Shown piece by piece: positions 26,730-36,933 of a DNA stretch of 55,831 nt. The translations under genes and the position numbers were made by a program. Under the pieces are notes generated by a model. The model worked only from the letters and a program-made list of their open reading frames with translations. It made no database searches and had not been told where the DNA came from. Location of the stretch: NCBI GenBank assembly GCA_022340885.1, contig JAJDND010000201.1:1-55831 (forward strand), read 5' to 3'. The stretch's first letter is position 1. The number at the start of each line of letters is the position of its first letter. The stretch comes from Desulfobacterales bacterium. GTDB lineage: Bacteria; Desulfobacterota; Desulfobacteria; Desulfobacterales; UBA11574.

Positions 26730-26765
26730 GAGACGTTTGAAAAATGCTCATTTTTCAAACGTCTC
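26730..26765. repeat. Perfect 17-bp hairpin between ispE and tRNA-Gln
   Basis: GAGACGTTTGAAAAATG (26730-26746) and its exact complement (26749-26765) are separated by 2 nt. The outer base overlaps the ispE TAG stop. On the ispE transcript there is no U-tract after the stem, so it is not a standard terminator; it may block readthrough or guide processing towards the tRNA. Confidence 0.6.
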
Positions 26766-27631
26766 TAAGTTTGAATGTCAAATCCTGTATCTTGTGTAAT
26801 CATATCTGCAAGATACATTCTCCATCCATAGATATGAAAAAGGGCATGATTGGCCTGTGAGGCCCCATGTGAATCAGAAAAAAGGCCGAATATGGTCGGC
26901 CCGCTTCCTGACATTAACGCACCCAGCGCCCCGTGGCGCAATAGCGCCTTTTTAACAGTAGTTATCACAGGATACGTTGATGCCGTAACTGCTTCAAGGT
27001 CATTGCATAAATGGCATCTTGGATCAAAGCGTTGATGATTTAAAGGGAAACTTTTAAGTTTTTTTTTGCACTTTGTCAATGCCAAATTCAGTTTTTTATA
27101 AACCTCCGCTGTCGATATGCTGACCCCGGGAGACACCAATAATATCGAGAATTTTTCCAGTCCCGGATATGGTTCGAGTTTCTCGCCGATTCCGGTGGCG
27201 ATGGCCGGTTTCTGAAAAAGAAAAAAGGGAACATCGGCGCCGATTGAAAGTCCCATGGACATCAGATCTTGCATTGAAAACGGATAACCGTAATATCGAT
27301 TTAATGCCAATAAGACAGCGGCGGCATTGCTGCTCCCTCCGCCAAGACCTGCCGCAACCGGTATCTGTTTTTGAATGACGATTTTGACACCGTCATTTTT
27401 TTCAAACGTCTTTAAAAAAAGATTTGCGGCCATATAGGCAAGGTTTGATTCGTCTTCGGGCACCTGGGGATGACTGCATGAAACATCGATATTTGTATGA
27501 CCGACATGAATTGATACCGTATCGTAAAGCCCGATGCAACACATCAGGGTCATCAAATCATGATAACCGTCGATCCTTTTTCCCAGAATTTTTAAAAAAA
27601 GATTTACTTTTGCAGGAGAAAGAATTTTCAT
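26765..27631 (-). CDS. ispE: 4-diphosphocytidyl-2-C-methyl-D-erythritol kinase
   Basis: Kinase of the MEP isoprenoid pathway (GHMP family), phosphorylating CDP-methylerythritol. The 288 residues have the substrate-binding KVNLFLKILGKRIDGYHDL start with catalytic Lys, the ATP loop PVAAGLGGGSSNAAAVLLAL and a C-terminal MSGSGPTIFGLF motif. ATG 27631 follows the DUF1844 gene by 12 nt. The MEP pathway is consistent with a Gram-negative bacterium. Confidence 0.95.
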   Translation of the reverse strand: MKILSPAKVNLFLKILGKRIDGYHDLMTLMCCIGLYDTVSIHVGHTNIDVSCSHPQVPEDESNLAYMAANLFLKTFEKNDGVKIVIQKQIPVAAGLGGGSSNAAAVLLALNRYYGYPFSMQDLMSMGLSIGADVPFFLFQKPAIATGIGEKLEPYPGLEKFSILLVSPGVSISTAEVYKKLNLALTKCKKKLKSFPLNHQRFDPRCHLCNDLEAVTASTYPVITTVKKALLRHGALGALMSGSGPTIFGLFSDSHGASQANHALFHIYGWRMYLADMITQDTGFDIQT

Positions 27632-27643
27632 CGGATATTTGGA

Positions 27644-28054
27644 TTATTGCTTTTCTTTGATATATATCATCCGTAAATCATAGAGCATATTTTTGAGCAT
27701 TTTTTCCTCGTCTGTGGTTAAATTCCCCTTTGTTTTCTCTTCCAGCATACCCAGAATATCGATGGTCTGTTTGGCCAGTGGCAGATTCCTTTCTTTTTTC
27801 CCTGTTACTGGGTCCTCCGTGACGCCTAAATGAACCAGCACGGAATGATTCAGTGAAAAAATAAAGGTCGCAAAATTTATTTCAGGAAGCTGGTATTCGG
27901 TTCTTTCTTTTTCCTTTGCAGCCTCTTTTTCCGGCGCCTCGCCTTTTGGTTTTTCGGTTTCGGGTTCGGCCTTTTGTTTTGCGGCCTCTTTATCTTCACT
28001 TCCTTCTGCAAATATCCTCTTGTCTTTGATAATGAAATCTTTAGTGTCTGTCAT
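27644..28054 (-). CDS. DUF1844-family small protein
   Basis: A 136-residue soluble protein. Residues 1-55 are a charged, low-complexity spacer (KQKAEPETEKPKGEAPEK). The rest matches DUF1844: LPEINFATFIFSLNHSVLVHLG followed by DPVTGKKERNLPLAKQTIDILGMLEEKTKGNL. The family has no known function and is common in Deltaproteobacteria and Acidobacteria. It lies 12 nt upstream of ispE on the same strand and is probably cotranscribed with it. Confidence 0.85.
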   Translation of the reverse strand: MTDTKDFIIKDKRIFAEGSEDKEAAKQKAEPETEKPKGEAPEKEAAKEKERTEYQLPEINFATFIFSLNHSVLVHLGVTEDPVTGKKERNLPLAKQTIDILGMLEEKTKGNLTTDEEKMLKNMLYDLRMIYIKEKQ

Positions 28055-28203
28055 TTCCCGTCTCCTGTCTGTTTACGGTTGCAAAAATAATATTGATTTA
28101 ACAAAGAAAAAAGATCTTTTCAACACTATTTAGAACGATTCAATATACATTTTTCGAACCATCCGCGATCGGGCTTGAACCGATGGGTAAGATGTGGTTA
28201 GTA

Positions 28204-28231
28204 TTTAGTGTTTAGTGTTCAGTGTTCAGTG
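28204..28231. repeat. Four tandem TTYAGTG heptamers
   Basis: TTTAGTG, TTTAGTG, TTCAGTG and TTCAGTG stand head to tail. This is the same heptamer family as in the element at 1999-2173, about 26 kb away. Confidence 0.65.
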
Positions 28232-28289
28232 TGTTTTAGTAAGATGAGGGGTTGGGGAGTTTTTCTCCTAAACCCTTAATAAGAGCGGA

Positions 28290-28490
28290 ATGGATAATCT
28301 TTTTTTTAAACCGGATGCTGTTTGAGTGGCTTAGGGATCGTAAAGGAAGAACAGGCGCATTTCGAATTTGTGTATCTAAAAGAATTTAAAATGATAAGCT
28401 TAACCGATTGGTATCTTAAAGATAATATCCTGTTCTTCATTTACGATCCCTTGTCGCGAGTTCATGCGGTTTAAAAAAAAGATTATCCAT
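28290..28490. repeat. 201-bp imperfect palindromic element (MITE-like)
   Basis: The ends, 28290-28312 and 28468-28490, are perfect 23-bp inverted repeats (ATGGATAATC, eight T, then AAACC). Further matched blocks lie inside each arm (AGGGATCGTAAA and GAAGAACAGG on the left, complementary in the right arm at 28434-28450). The A/T-rich centre has no coding capacity. The structure suits a miniature inverted-repeat element or a long REP-type palindrome. Confidence 0.65.
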
Positions 28491-28619
28491 GGAGCGCCTG
28501 TTCGGAAAACACCCCGCCCCCTCGGTAAGATATATAGTGTAATACCGAATTGTTATTTTACTAAACTCTATATACTAAACATTATTTCTATCCCTTATTC
28601 ACGGCTGAGAGGAGTTACT

Positions 28620-29351
28620 ATGAGAAAAACCAAAAATGCCTTAGCCACAGAAGGCCTGGCCTGGCCGACGCTTTTGCCGGGCACCCTTGTTAAACGGTAC
28701 AATCGCTTTATAGCGGACATCACCTTGACAGATGGACGAACCATCAGTGCCCACTGCCCCAACTCAGGCAGCATGCTGGCGTGCTGCGAACCGGGACGGC
28801 CGGTTTATGTGTCCTTTCATGACAATCCCAAACGGAAGTTGAAGTACACCTGGGAACTCATTGAAATGCCCGGATCAATCGTCGGCATCAACACACAGGT
28901 TCCCAATCGGCTGGTCGCAACATCAATTGAAGCCGATTTGGTGCCCGATCTCAACGGATATCACAGCATATCCCGAGAAGTCAAAACCTCCGGAAAGACC
29001 CGTCTGGATATTCTTTTGAGAAATGGAGAAAAGGATCGATGCTATGTGGAAATAAAAAACTGTACGTTGGTTGAAGACGAAGTGGCACGTTTTCCCGATG
29101 CCGTCACATCAAGGGGGCTCAAACATCTGCTTGAACTTGAGTCTCTTGTTTCCGAAGGCTTTCGATGTGTAATTTTTTATGTCATCCAACGGATGGATGC
29201 AACAATATTCCATCCCGCCGATCATATCGATCCCGCATATGGAAAGGAACTGAGGCGGGCCTTGAAACACGGCGTTGAGATTCTGGTCTATGATACGCAG
29301 ATCGACCTGAAAGCCATTCGCCTGAACCGAAAAATCCCCTACAGGTTATAA
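28620..29351 (+). CDS. sfsA: SfsA family protein (sugar fermentation stimulation protein homologue)
   Basis: A 243-residue protein of the SfsA family, whose members bind DNA and carry a restriction-endonuclease-like fold. Motifs are LVKRYNRFIADI near the start, the CPNSGSMLACCEPG stretch, and the nuclease-like RLDILLRNGEKDRCYVEIKN core (Asp...Glu-x-Lys). The role is unsettled: regulation of sugar use in E. coli, possibly nuclease activity. Start ATG 28620 with GAGAGGAG upstream; longer in-frame versions begin inside the palindromic repeat and lack such a site. It ends convergently, overlapping the giant GlmS-like gene by 6 bp. Confidence 0.92.
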   Translation: MRKTKNALATEGLAWPTLLPGTLVKRYNRFIADITLTDGRTISAHCPNSGSMLACCEPGRPVYVSFHDNPKRKLKYTWELIEMPGSIVGINTQVPNRLVATSIEADLVPDLNGYHSISREVKTSGKTRLDILLRNGEKDRCYVEIKNCTLVEDEVARFPDAVTSRGLKHLLELESLVSEGFRCVIFYVIQRMDATIFHPADHIDPAYGKELRRALKHGVEILVYDTQIDLKAIRLNRKIPYRL

Positions 29352-32300
29352 TACAGCGGCCGGGTGATTGACGCGAGAAACGATAAATTCTCCGATCTTT
29401 TCTGCGGATATTCCAAATAGCGCTTTCATTTGAACCAGTTCGAGATGCTGATCGTCCCACTTTACGCTGTTTTCCTGTACGATATTTTTTATCCGTTCGT
29501 ATTTCCCTCCAAGGGCCTTTATCTTAACGTCAAGGGGCACCTTTTCTTTAAAAGAAATATTCAGGAGCAGTATATTTTCGATCATATTCGGCGTATCCGG
29601 GGAAGCGGATATAATCGGAATAACGATAATGCTTCGATCATCTTTTCGGCCGATGCCGATATATACGTTACCTTCTCGCACAATGATCCGCTTGGTACCT
29701 TTGAGTATCGAATCCGTTTCCACTCTGGACGGAATCGGTTTGAGTACCCCGTCTTTTTTGACGATGCTGATCGCTGTCTCGTCCGTAGGCTCGCCAAGAA
29801 GATTCAGGCCACTGATTTTATATAGGATGGCCCCCTTAATATCCTCAACAATTCCTTGCAGATTTTTTAAAACCAAAATGTTTCGGTTGGTCAGTTGAGC
29901 GGAACGAATCTGATAACTCGTCAATGTTTCGAACAATATACCTTCCAGCTTTTCGCTGATGCGGCTTGTCCCTACGGTGACCGTTTTGGCCTGGTGCCGA
30001 ATCGCATCTACAGGACGGGACAAACAGTTGATCGATTCCGCCAGACATTCAAATAGCTTGTTGAGCATGTTCAGCGCAGACCCCTTTACGCCGAAATCGA
30101 TTTCAAAGTCGGTTACCGGCAGCCGCCCCGATAGGTATTTAAGCAAAAGGGTCAGATCAGAGGCCGTCTCCAGCCCCATGGCTGTGGGAAATCCACCGGC
30201 GGCTTTCTTTTTTCTGAATTCATTATAGAAAAGGGCAATTTTTTCCCGAAAAGATTTTTCCAGGACGATTTCATAAACGTCCGATCCCTTTTTTGCATAG
30301 TCATCCACGGTGTTTTGAATATCTTTATTGTAATCGTAAAGAAACCGTGAAGCCTCATCGATGGCTACGGCAGCGTAGTATCCCCAGATATGACCGGCCA
30401 GCGTGTTTAAAATGGGCGCAAAATGTTCACTGACCGACGGAACATGAAATACATCCTCAGCATATGGATCAAACCTGTCTTCTCCTTCATCGGCAATGAC
30501 CACCGGCGTCGCTTTATGGGCTTGAAATATTGCGGTATCCTTTATGATATCGCCGATAACGGTTCCTCTTGTCCCCGCGGCGCATACAATAATCAGCGGT
30601 TCAGAGGAAAGATCGATATGTTTCTTATCTTCGATATAGTCCGATGAAATGGTTTTGTAGCACAGTTCGCTGAGCTTGATCCGGATTTCATCCGCCGCTG
30701 CTTTGTTGGGTCCGCTGCCCACAGCTGCCCAGTATGTCTTGGCAGTTGCCAGCTTTTTGGCTGAATTCCCGATCTTGTTATGTAATGATAGAACCGTTCT
30801 CATATGATCGGGCAGTTTAAGAAGTTGTCTGATTTCCTCTGAAATAAAGTCATGGGATTTCCGCCCTTTAAGCCCGGCGATTTTTAGCCCCAATATCGCT
30901 CCGGCGACGACCTGTGAGTAAAATGCCTTGGTGGACGCCACCGACATTTCGATATCGCGGCCACTGCTGGTGTACATCACGCCGTCAACTTTGAAGGTGA
31001 TATCGGAATCCCTTCGGTTCACGATGCCCATGGTGAACGCGCCGCGCTCTTTAACCATTTCAACGGCTCGGTTGGTGTCTGTTGTGGTTCCGGATTGACT
31101 GATGGCGATGACCAGTGCATCTGCCATCGAGTTCTTTTTTTCTTTGTCGCTGAGTTTGAATCCGCTGAGTTCCGAAGCTTTCAATGCACCGATGTAGTAG
31201 GATGGATCATCCATGTAATAGTTCATAATGTCCGAACATGCCAATGCGGCCACTCCGGCAGTTCCCTGACCGACAAAAAAGATGCGCCGGATCTTTTTTG
31301 TTAAAAACGCCTTTTGGAGCTTTTCCGGAAATGTGGCTTCATCCAGGGTGATCTCGTATCGATTCGTTCCGCTGTCTTTGATTTTCCAACGATTCTGAAG
31401 GGTTTTTTCAACGGAAATCGGGGCTTCCGATATCTCTTTTAAAAAATAATGAGGGAAATCCTGGCGATCGATATCCCTGGAAGTGATTTCGGTATGCTTG
31501 ATGTCGTTGTCTTTCAGATCAACCGGTGTCCGATCATAATACATTGCTTTAATGCCGCCTATTCCTCCGGCAGATTCCTGATTCAGGATAAAAATTTGCC
31601 CCTGGGTTAATCCGTCTTTTCCCTGTATCTCTTTTTCCCCGTCCATCTTGACAAAACAGGGCGTTTCTTCCACCAAACCATAAACTTCCGACGAAGGGAC
31701 AAAGTGATCATCGGAAAGGCCCACAAAAATAGCCTGTCCGCTCCCTCGTTGTGCCAGAAAAAGCTTTCCGGGCGCCAGATCGGTATGCATGGATATGGCA
31801 TGGGAGCCTTCGAAATCGTTCACTGCCAGGCGGAACGCTTCTTCCACATCATGGCCCTGGTGAATATATTTCCCCACTTGAAGCGGTATGATCTTGGTAT
31901 CGGTGGTAATATTCTCATGGATAAAGCTTCCGTTTTTTTCGTATTCCTTTTTTAATTCAAGATAATTGTCGATATCCCCGTTCAGACAGACATGAATAAT
32001 GCCGCGCTGTTTGTCGCCGTTTCCTGAAATTTTATTATCGACCGGGTGACAATTGGGTTCGCTGATGGCGCCAATCGAGGCCCAACGCGTATGACCGGAA
32101 ATGGTATGGTATTGATGCTCAAATGTTGCCAGTGCCTGAAGAATCCGGTCGTTTCTAATCTGTTTGCGCATGTATCGAATATTGTCACCGAGTCGCCCCA
32201 CCTCGGCGGCAACTTTGTATGTAACGGCAAGGGCGACACGTCTTCGGCCACTTTCGTCTGTTGTCTGATTGACGTTTATTCCCGAGTTCACCAGAACATC

Positions 32301-33110
32301 CTGGGATGACCGCTCTCTGAATCGATCCATTAGATTCATTTCTTCCAAAATTTGCTCGAATCTGTCATACGTCTCGCCGTCGAGAATAAACATCATGGAG
32401 ATCCCTGCAGAATCCCGGCCTCGAACCTCGAGACGGTCGATACTGTTCAATACCGAATTGATCTGCTTAAAGATATTGACAACAGCCGGACCTTTGGTTC
32501 CGTTGCCGAATCCGAACAAATTTTCAATCTTTTTGATATTTCCGATAATTTCCGAAGAAAGGCACCAGGAAATATCCTTTAAGGTTTCAATACGACGGGT
32601 CAGAATATCGACATCCTCGGCGTCGAGACGTCCCATCTGTTCGGTCAGATGGGTCGATTCCGAATCGACGATGGCGGCAAGCCGGCGATTGAACTCTGTA
32701 AGTTCATTTTGGCTGTTCGGGTCCATAAAGAATGTGAAAAAAACGTCATTTCGTTTCAAGTCTCGTACTGCCCGCAACAGAGAATCGACGTGTTCCCCGC
32801 CGCCGAGATAATGATCCTTGAAACGCAGGTCATCTTGTTTGCACTTTCCGAAGAGGTAGCCTTGGAGTTTTTCGATCATATTATTCAGATCGACAAGGCC
32901 GGCAGGGTCTTTCGCCGGCTTTTTGCTTTTAAATGAAACAATCCCCGTTATGCCGCAGCTGACGGTGTTCTCCCACAACGGAAAAAACACGATGGAACGA
33001 TCCGGCACAGCGTCCATGTGCTTTCCGAAATAGACGTCGGCAAGAAGATAATCCGGCACACGTTTTTTCAATGTCTTGATTAAAGAATATAGTTTTGCTG
33101 TAATTTTCAT
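29346..33110 (-). CDS. Giant GlmS-like protein: glutamine amidotransferase plus SIS domains
   Basis: A 1254-residue homologue of glucosamine-6-phosphate synthase (GlmS is about 610). The amidotransferase half has SCGITGIVSF with the nucleophile-like cysteine at residue 52. An insert of about 170 residues rich in helices follows, then VRGRDSAG (229-236), GHTRWASIG and CLNGDIDNY. The SIS half has FFVGQGTAGVAALA, AISQSGTTTDTNRA and SSGRDIEMSVASTK, followed by a second isomerase-like region and a long C-terminal extension. True GlmS has Cys as residue 1 after methionine removal; here 51 residues precede it, so a propeptide must be cut or glutaminase activity is lost. ATG 33110 is preferred to a TTG four codons upstream. 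It follows kdnB by 22 nt. Confidence 0.85.
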   Translation of the reverse strand: MKITAKLYSLIKTLKKRVPDYLLADVYFGKHMDAVPDRSIVFFPLWENTVSCGITGIVSFKSKKPAKDPAGLVDLNNMIEKLQGYLFGKCKQDDLRFKDHYLGGGEHVDSLLRAVRDLKRNDVFFTFFMDPNSQNELTEFNRRLAAIVDSESTHLTEQMGRLDAEDVDILTRRIETLKDISWCLSSEIIGNIKKIENLFGFGNGTKGPAVVNIFKQINSVLNSIDRLEVRGRDSAGISMMFILDGETYDRFEQILEEMNLMDRFRERSSQDVLVNSGINVNQTTDESGRRRVALAVTYKVAAEVGRLGDNIRYMRKQIRNDRILQALATFEHQYHTISGHTRWASIGAISEPNCHPVDNKISGNGDKQRGIIHVCLNGDIDNYLELKKEYEKNGSFIHENITTDTKIIPLQVGKYIHQGHDVEEAFRLAVNDFEGSHAISMHTDLAPGKLFLAQRGSGQAIFVGLSDDHFVPSSEVYGLVEETPCFVKMDGEKEIQGKDGLTQGQIFILNQESAGGIGGIKAMYYDRTPVDLKDNDIKHTEITSRDIDRQDFPHYFLKEISEAPISVEKTLQNRWKIKDSGTNRYEITLDEATFPEKLQKAFLTKKIRRIFFVGQGTAGVAALACSDIMNYYMDDPSYYIGALKASELSGFKLSDKEKKNSMADALVIAISQSGTTTDTNRAVEMVKERGAFTMGIVNRRDSDITFKVDGVMYTSSGRDIEMSVASTKAFYSQVVAGAILGLKIAGLKGRKSHDFISEEIRQLLKLPDHMRTVLSLHNKIGNSAKKLATAKTYWAAVGSGPNKAAADEIRIKLSELCYKTISSDYIEDKKHIDLSSEPLIIVCAAGTRGTVIGDIIKDTAIFQAHKATPVVIADEGEDRFDPYAEDVFHVPSVSEHFAPILNTLAGHIWGYYAAVAIDEASRFLYDYNKDIQNTVDDYAKKGSDVYEIVLEKSFREKIALFYNEFRKKKAAGGFPTAMGLETASDLTLLLKYLSGRLPVTDFEIDFGVKGSALNMLNKLFECLAESINCLSRPVDAIRHQAKTVTVGTSRISEKLEGILFETLTSYQIRSAQLTNRNILVLKNLQGIVEDIKGAILYKISGLNLLGEPTDETAISIVKKDGVLKPIPSRVETDSILKGTKRIIVREGNVYIGIGRKDDRSIIVIPIISASPDTPNMIENILLLNISFKEKVPLDVKIKALGGKYERIKNIVQENSVKWDDQHLELVQMKALFGISAEKIGEFIVSRVNHPAAVL

Positions 33111-33132
33111 AAAGATTCCCAAATAGCAGACC

Positions 33133-35448
<2,316 letters not shown>

Positions 35449-36858
35449 CTACATGTTATCACCGCTGGTCCGCAGTTTCATTTTAGAAGCGGCCAGCCTT
35501 TTTACGGGATGAGTATTGTGTTGTGCAAGATAGCGATCAAAATACGATTTCATGGCAATACGCGCATAATAACCGGCGCGAAGTCCGATGTATTTTTCGT
35601 GGGCCACGAGAACGGACAGGGCGATTTTCCGATTTCCCCCCTTTTCCTCGGCAAATCCCACAAACCAGTCAAATCTTACATCATGGGTTTTATTGTCTAT
35701 GGAGCCGGTTTTGCCGCCGATGTTGAGCTTTGAAAGAACTTTGTCTCTTTTGTATCGACGAAACGTTTTTCTTAAAGTGCCGCTCTTTATGGTGGTGGTC
35801 ATCAGACGATTCATTATTGCGGATGCATCCGCAGTGATCGCCCGGTCGACAGGAACCGTACGGTTCTGATAAATAACGTGTCCTTTTTCGTTGACGATCC
35901 GGTCAACAATGGTGGGCTCCGGCAGCTGCCCCCCATTGATAATCGCGGAAACCATCATCGCGCCGTGAATGGGAGAAATTTTTGTATTATTATTGAACCC
36001 GCTGGCAATCTCGGCACATCGATACGGTTTATCGGTTACGGCGACGCAACTGGGATCAACTCGAAGCTCGAAATTGATCTTTCTGTCGAAACCAAAGGCG
36101 TTTGCATATTTTAAAATGGTTCCTTTGTCCAAATAAAGGGCCCCTATTTTTCCAAATACCGGATTTACCGATTGGGCAAACGCATCTTTAAATTTGATTT
36201 TATTGGTGTACCGGGTTTTCCGATCCTTGAGCTGGGATCTGTATAATGTGTGCTTCATACCGTTGAACGTAAATACATGGTTCGGACCAAATCCATATTC
36301 TTCAATGACGGCAGATGCCGTAACGATCTTGAATACGCTCGCTGCAGGAAATATGCTCTCCAGGCACGGATTGTTCGATGCATTGGTTTTATCAAAACTG
36401 ACCATGGATAAAATTCTGCCCGTCGCCGGATCCATGGCCACAATTCCGATATATCGGGCGGTTGAGGTGTTCAGCTTTGATAAAAGATACTGCTGAAGTT
36501 CGATATCAAGACTAGTGTCAACCCTGTACTGATGGTCGTTGGAAGCAAAATCGAAACTTTTTTCTTCAAGATTTATAAAAGATACGTTATTTAAAAGCGC
36601 TTGAACCTTCGTTTTGTCCATTAAGCGAACAGAATGAAATGGTGAAGGTATGTTGGTGGCCAAAGGCGAAAACGATTCACTGCCAAGTCCGGTAATGATG
36701 CCATAGGCCACAACACCTAAAAAACACGCCCAGACCGTATATTTGATGGCACCGATGGTAAACTTTTTCTTGGCTGTGGCCCTTTTCAGGTTGGTCTGAT
36801 ATTCACGCCAGTTCAAATTCCCGAAAGTCGTGATATCCTTGTTCAGTTTCCATGTCAT
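35449..36858 (-). CDS. Penicillin-binding protein, transpeptidase domain
   Basis: Inner-membrane, periplasm-facing peptidoglycan transpeptidase of 469 residues. A cytoplasmic tail of about 32 residues is followed by one membrane helix (33-57). The catalytic domain contains SxxK as S174-V-F-K177, SxN as S230-V-N232, and KTG as K383-T-G385 in NIGGKTGSIDN. It lacks the large N-terminal dimerisation domain of FtsI/PBP2, so it is a minimal class B-like enzyme. It lies between metG and kdnA in a run of envelope genes; the specific role (elongation, division or sporulation-like) is unknown. Confidence 0.87.
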   Translation of the reverse strand: MTWKLNKDITTFGNLNWREYQTNLKRATAKKKFTIGAIKYTVWACFLGVVAYGIITGLGSESFSPLATNIPSPFHSVRLMDKTKVQALLNNVSFINLEEKSFDFASNDHQYRVDTSLDIELQQYLLSKLNTSTARYIGIVAMDPATGRILSMVSFDKTNASNNPCLESIFPAASVFKIVTASAVIEEYGFGPNHVFTFNGMKHTLYRSQLKDRKTRYTNKIKFKDAFAQSVNPVFGKIGALYLDKGTILKYANAFGFDRKINFELRVDPSCVAVTDKPYRCAEIASGFNNNTKISPIHGAMMVSAIINGGQLPEPTIVDRIVNEKGHVIYQNRTVPVDRAITADASAIMNRLMTTTIKSGTLRKTFRRYKRDKVLSKLNIGGKTGSIDNKTHDVRFDWFVGFAEEKGGNRKIALSVLVAHEKYIGLRAGYYARIAMKSYFDRYLAQHNTHPVKRLAASKMKLRTSGDNM

Positions 36859-36933
36859 AGATTAATCTTACGGCGTCGGAATTGGTTGATTGTCAAAAAC
36901 AAAGGTCTCGAAAAGTTTTATGCAATATTCGTG

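Larger units (their letters stand above)
28055..28619. other. Repeat-rich gap before sfsA
   Basis: No gene is supported here. The gap holds four tandem heptamers at 28204-28231 and the imperfect 201-bp palindrome at 28290-28490. A possible sfsA promoter (TTGTTA at 28550, TATACT at 28571, spacing 15) is only a weak match. The open frame that runs into sfsA from 28464 lacks a ribosome-binding site at its upstream start. Confidence 0.6.

Noticed and set aside
28464-28619. N-terminal extension of sfsA
   Set aside because: It begins inside a palindromic repeat, lacks a ribosome-binding site and adds residues not typical of SfsA.
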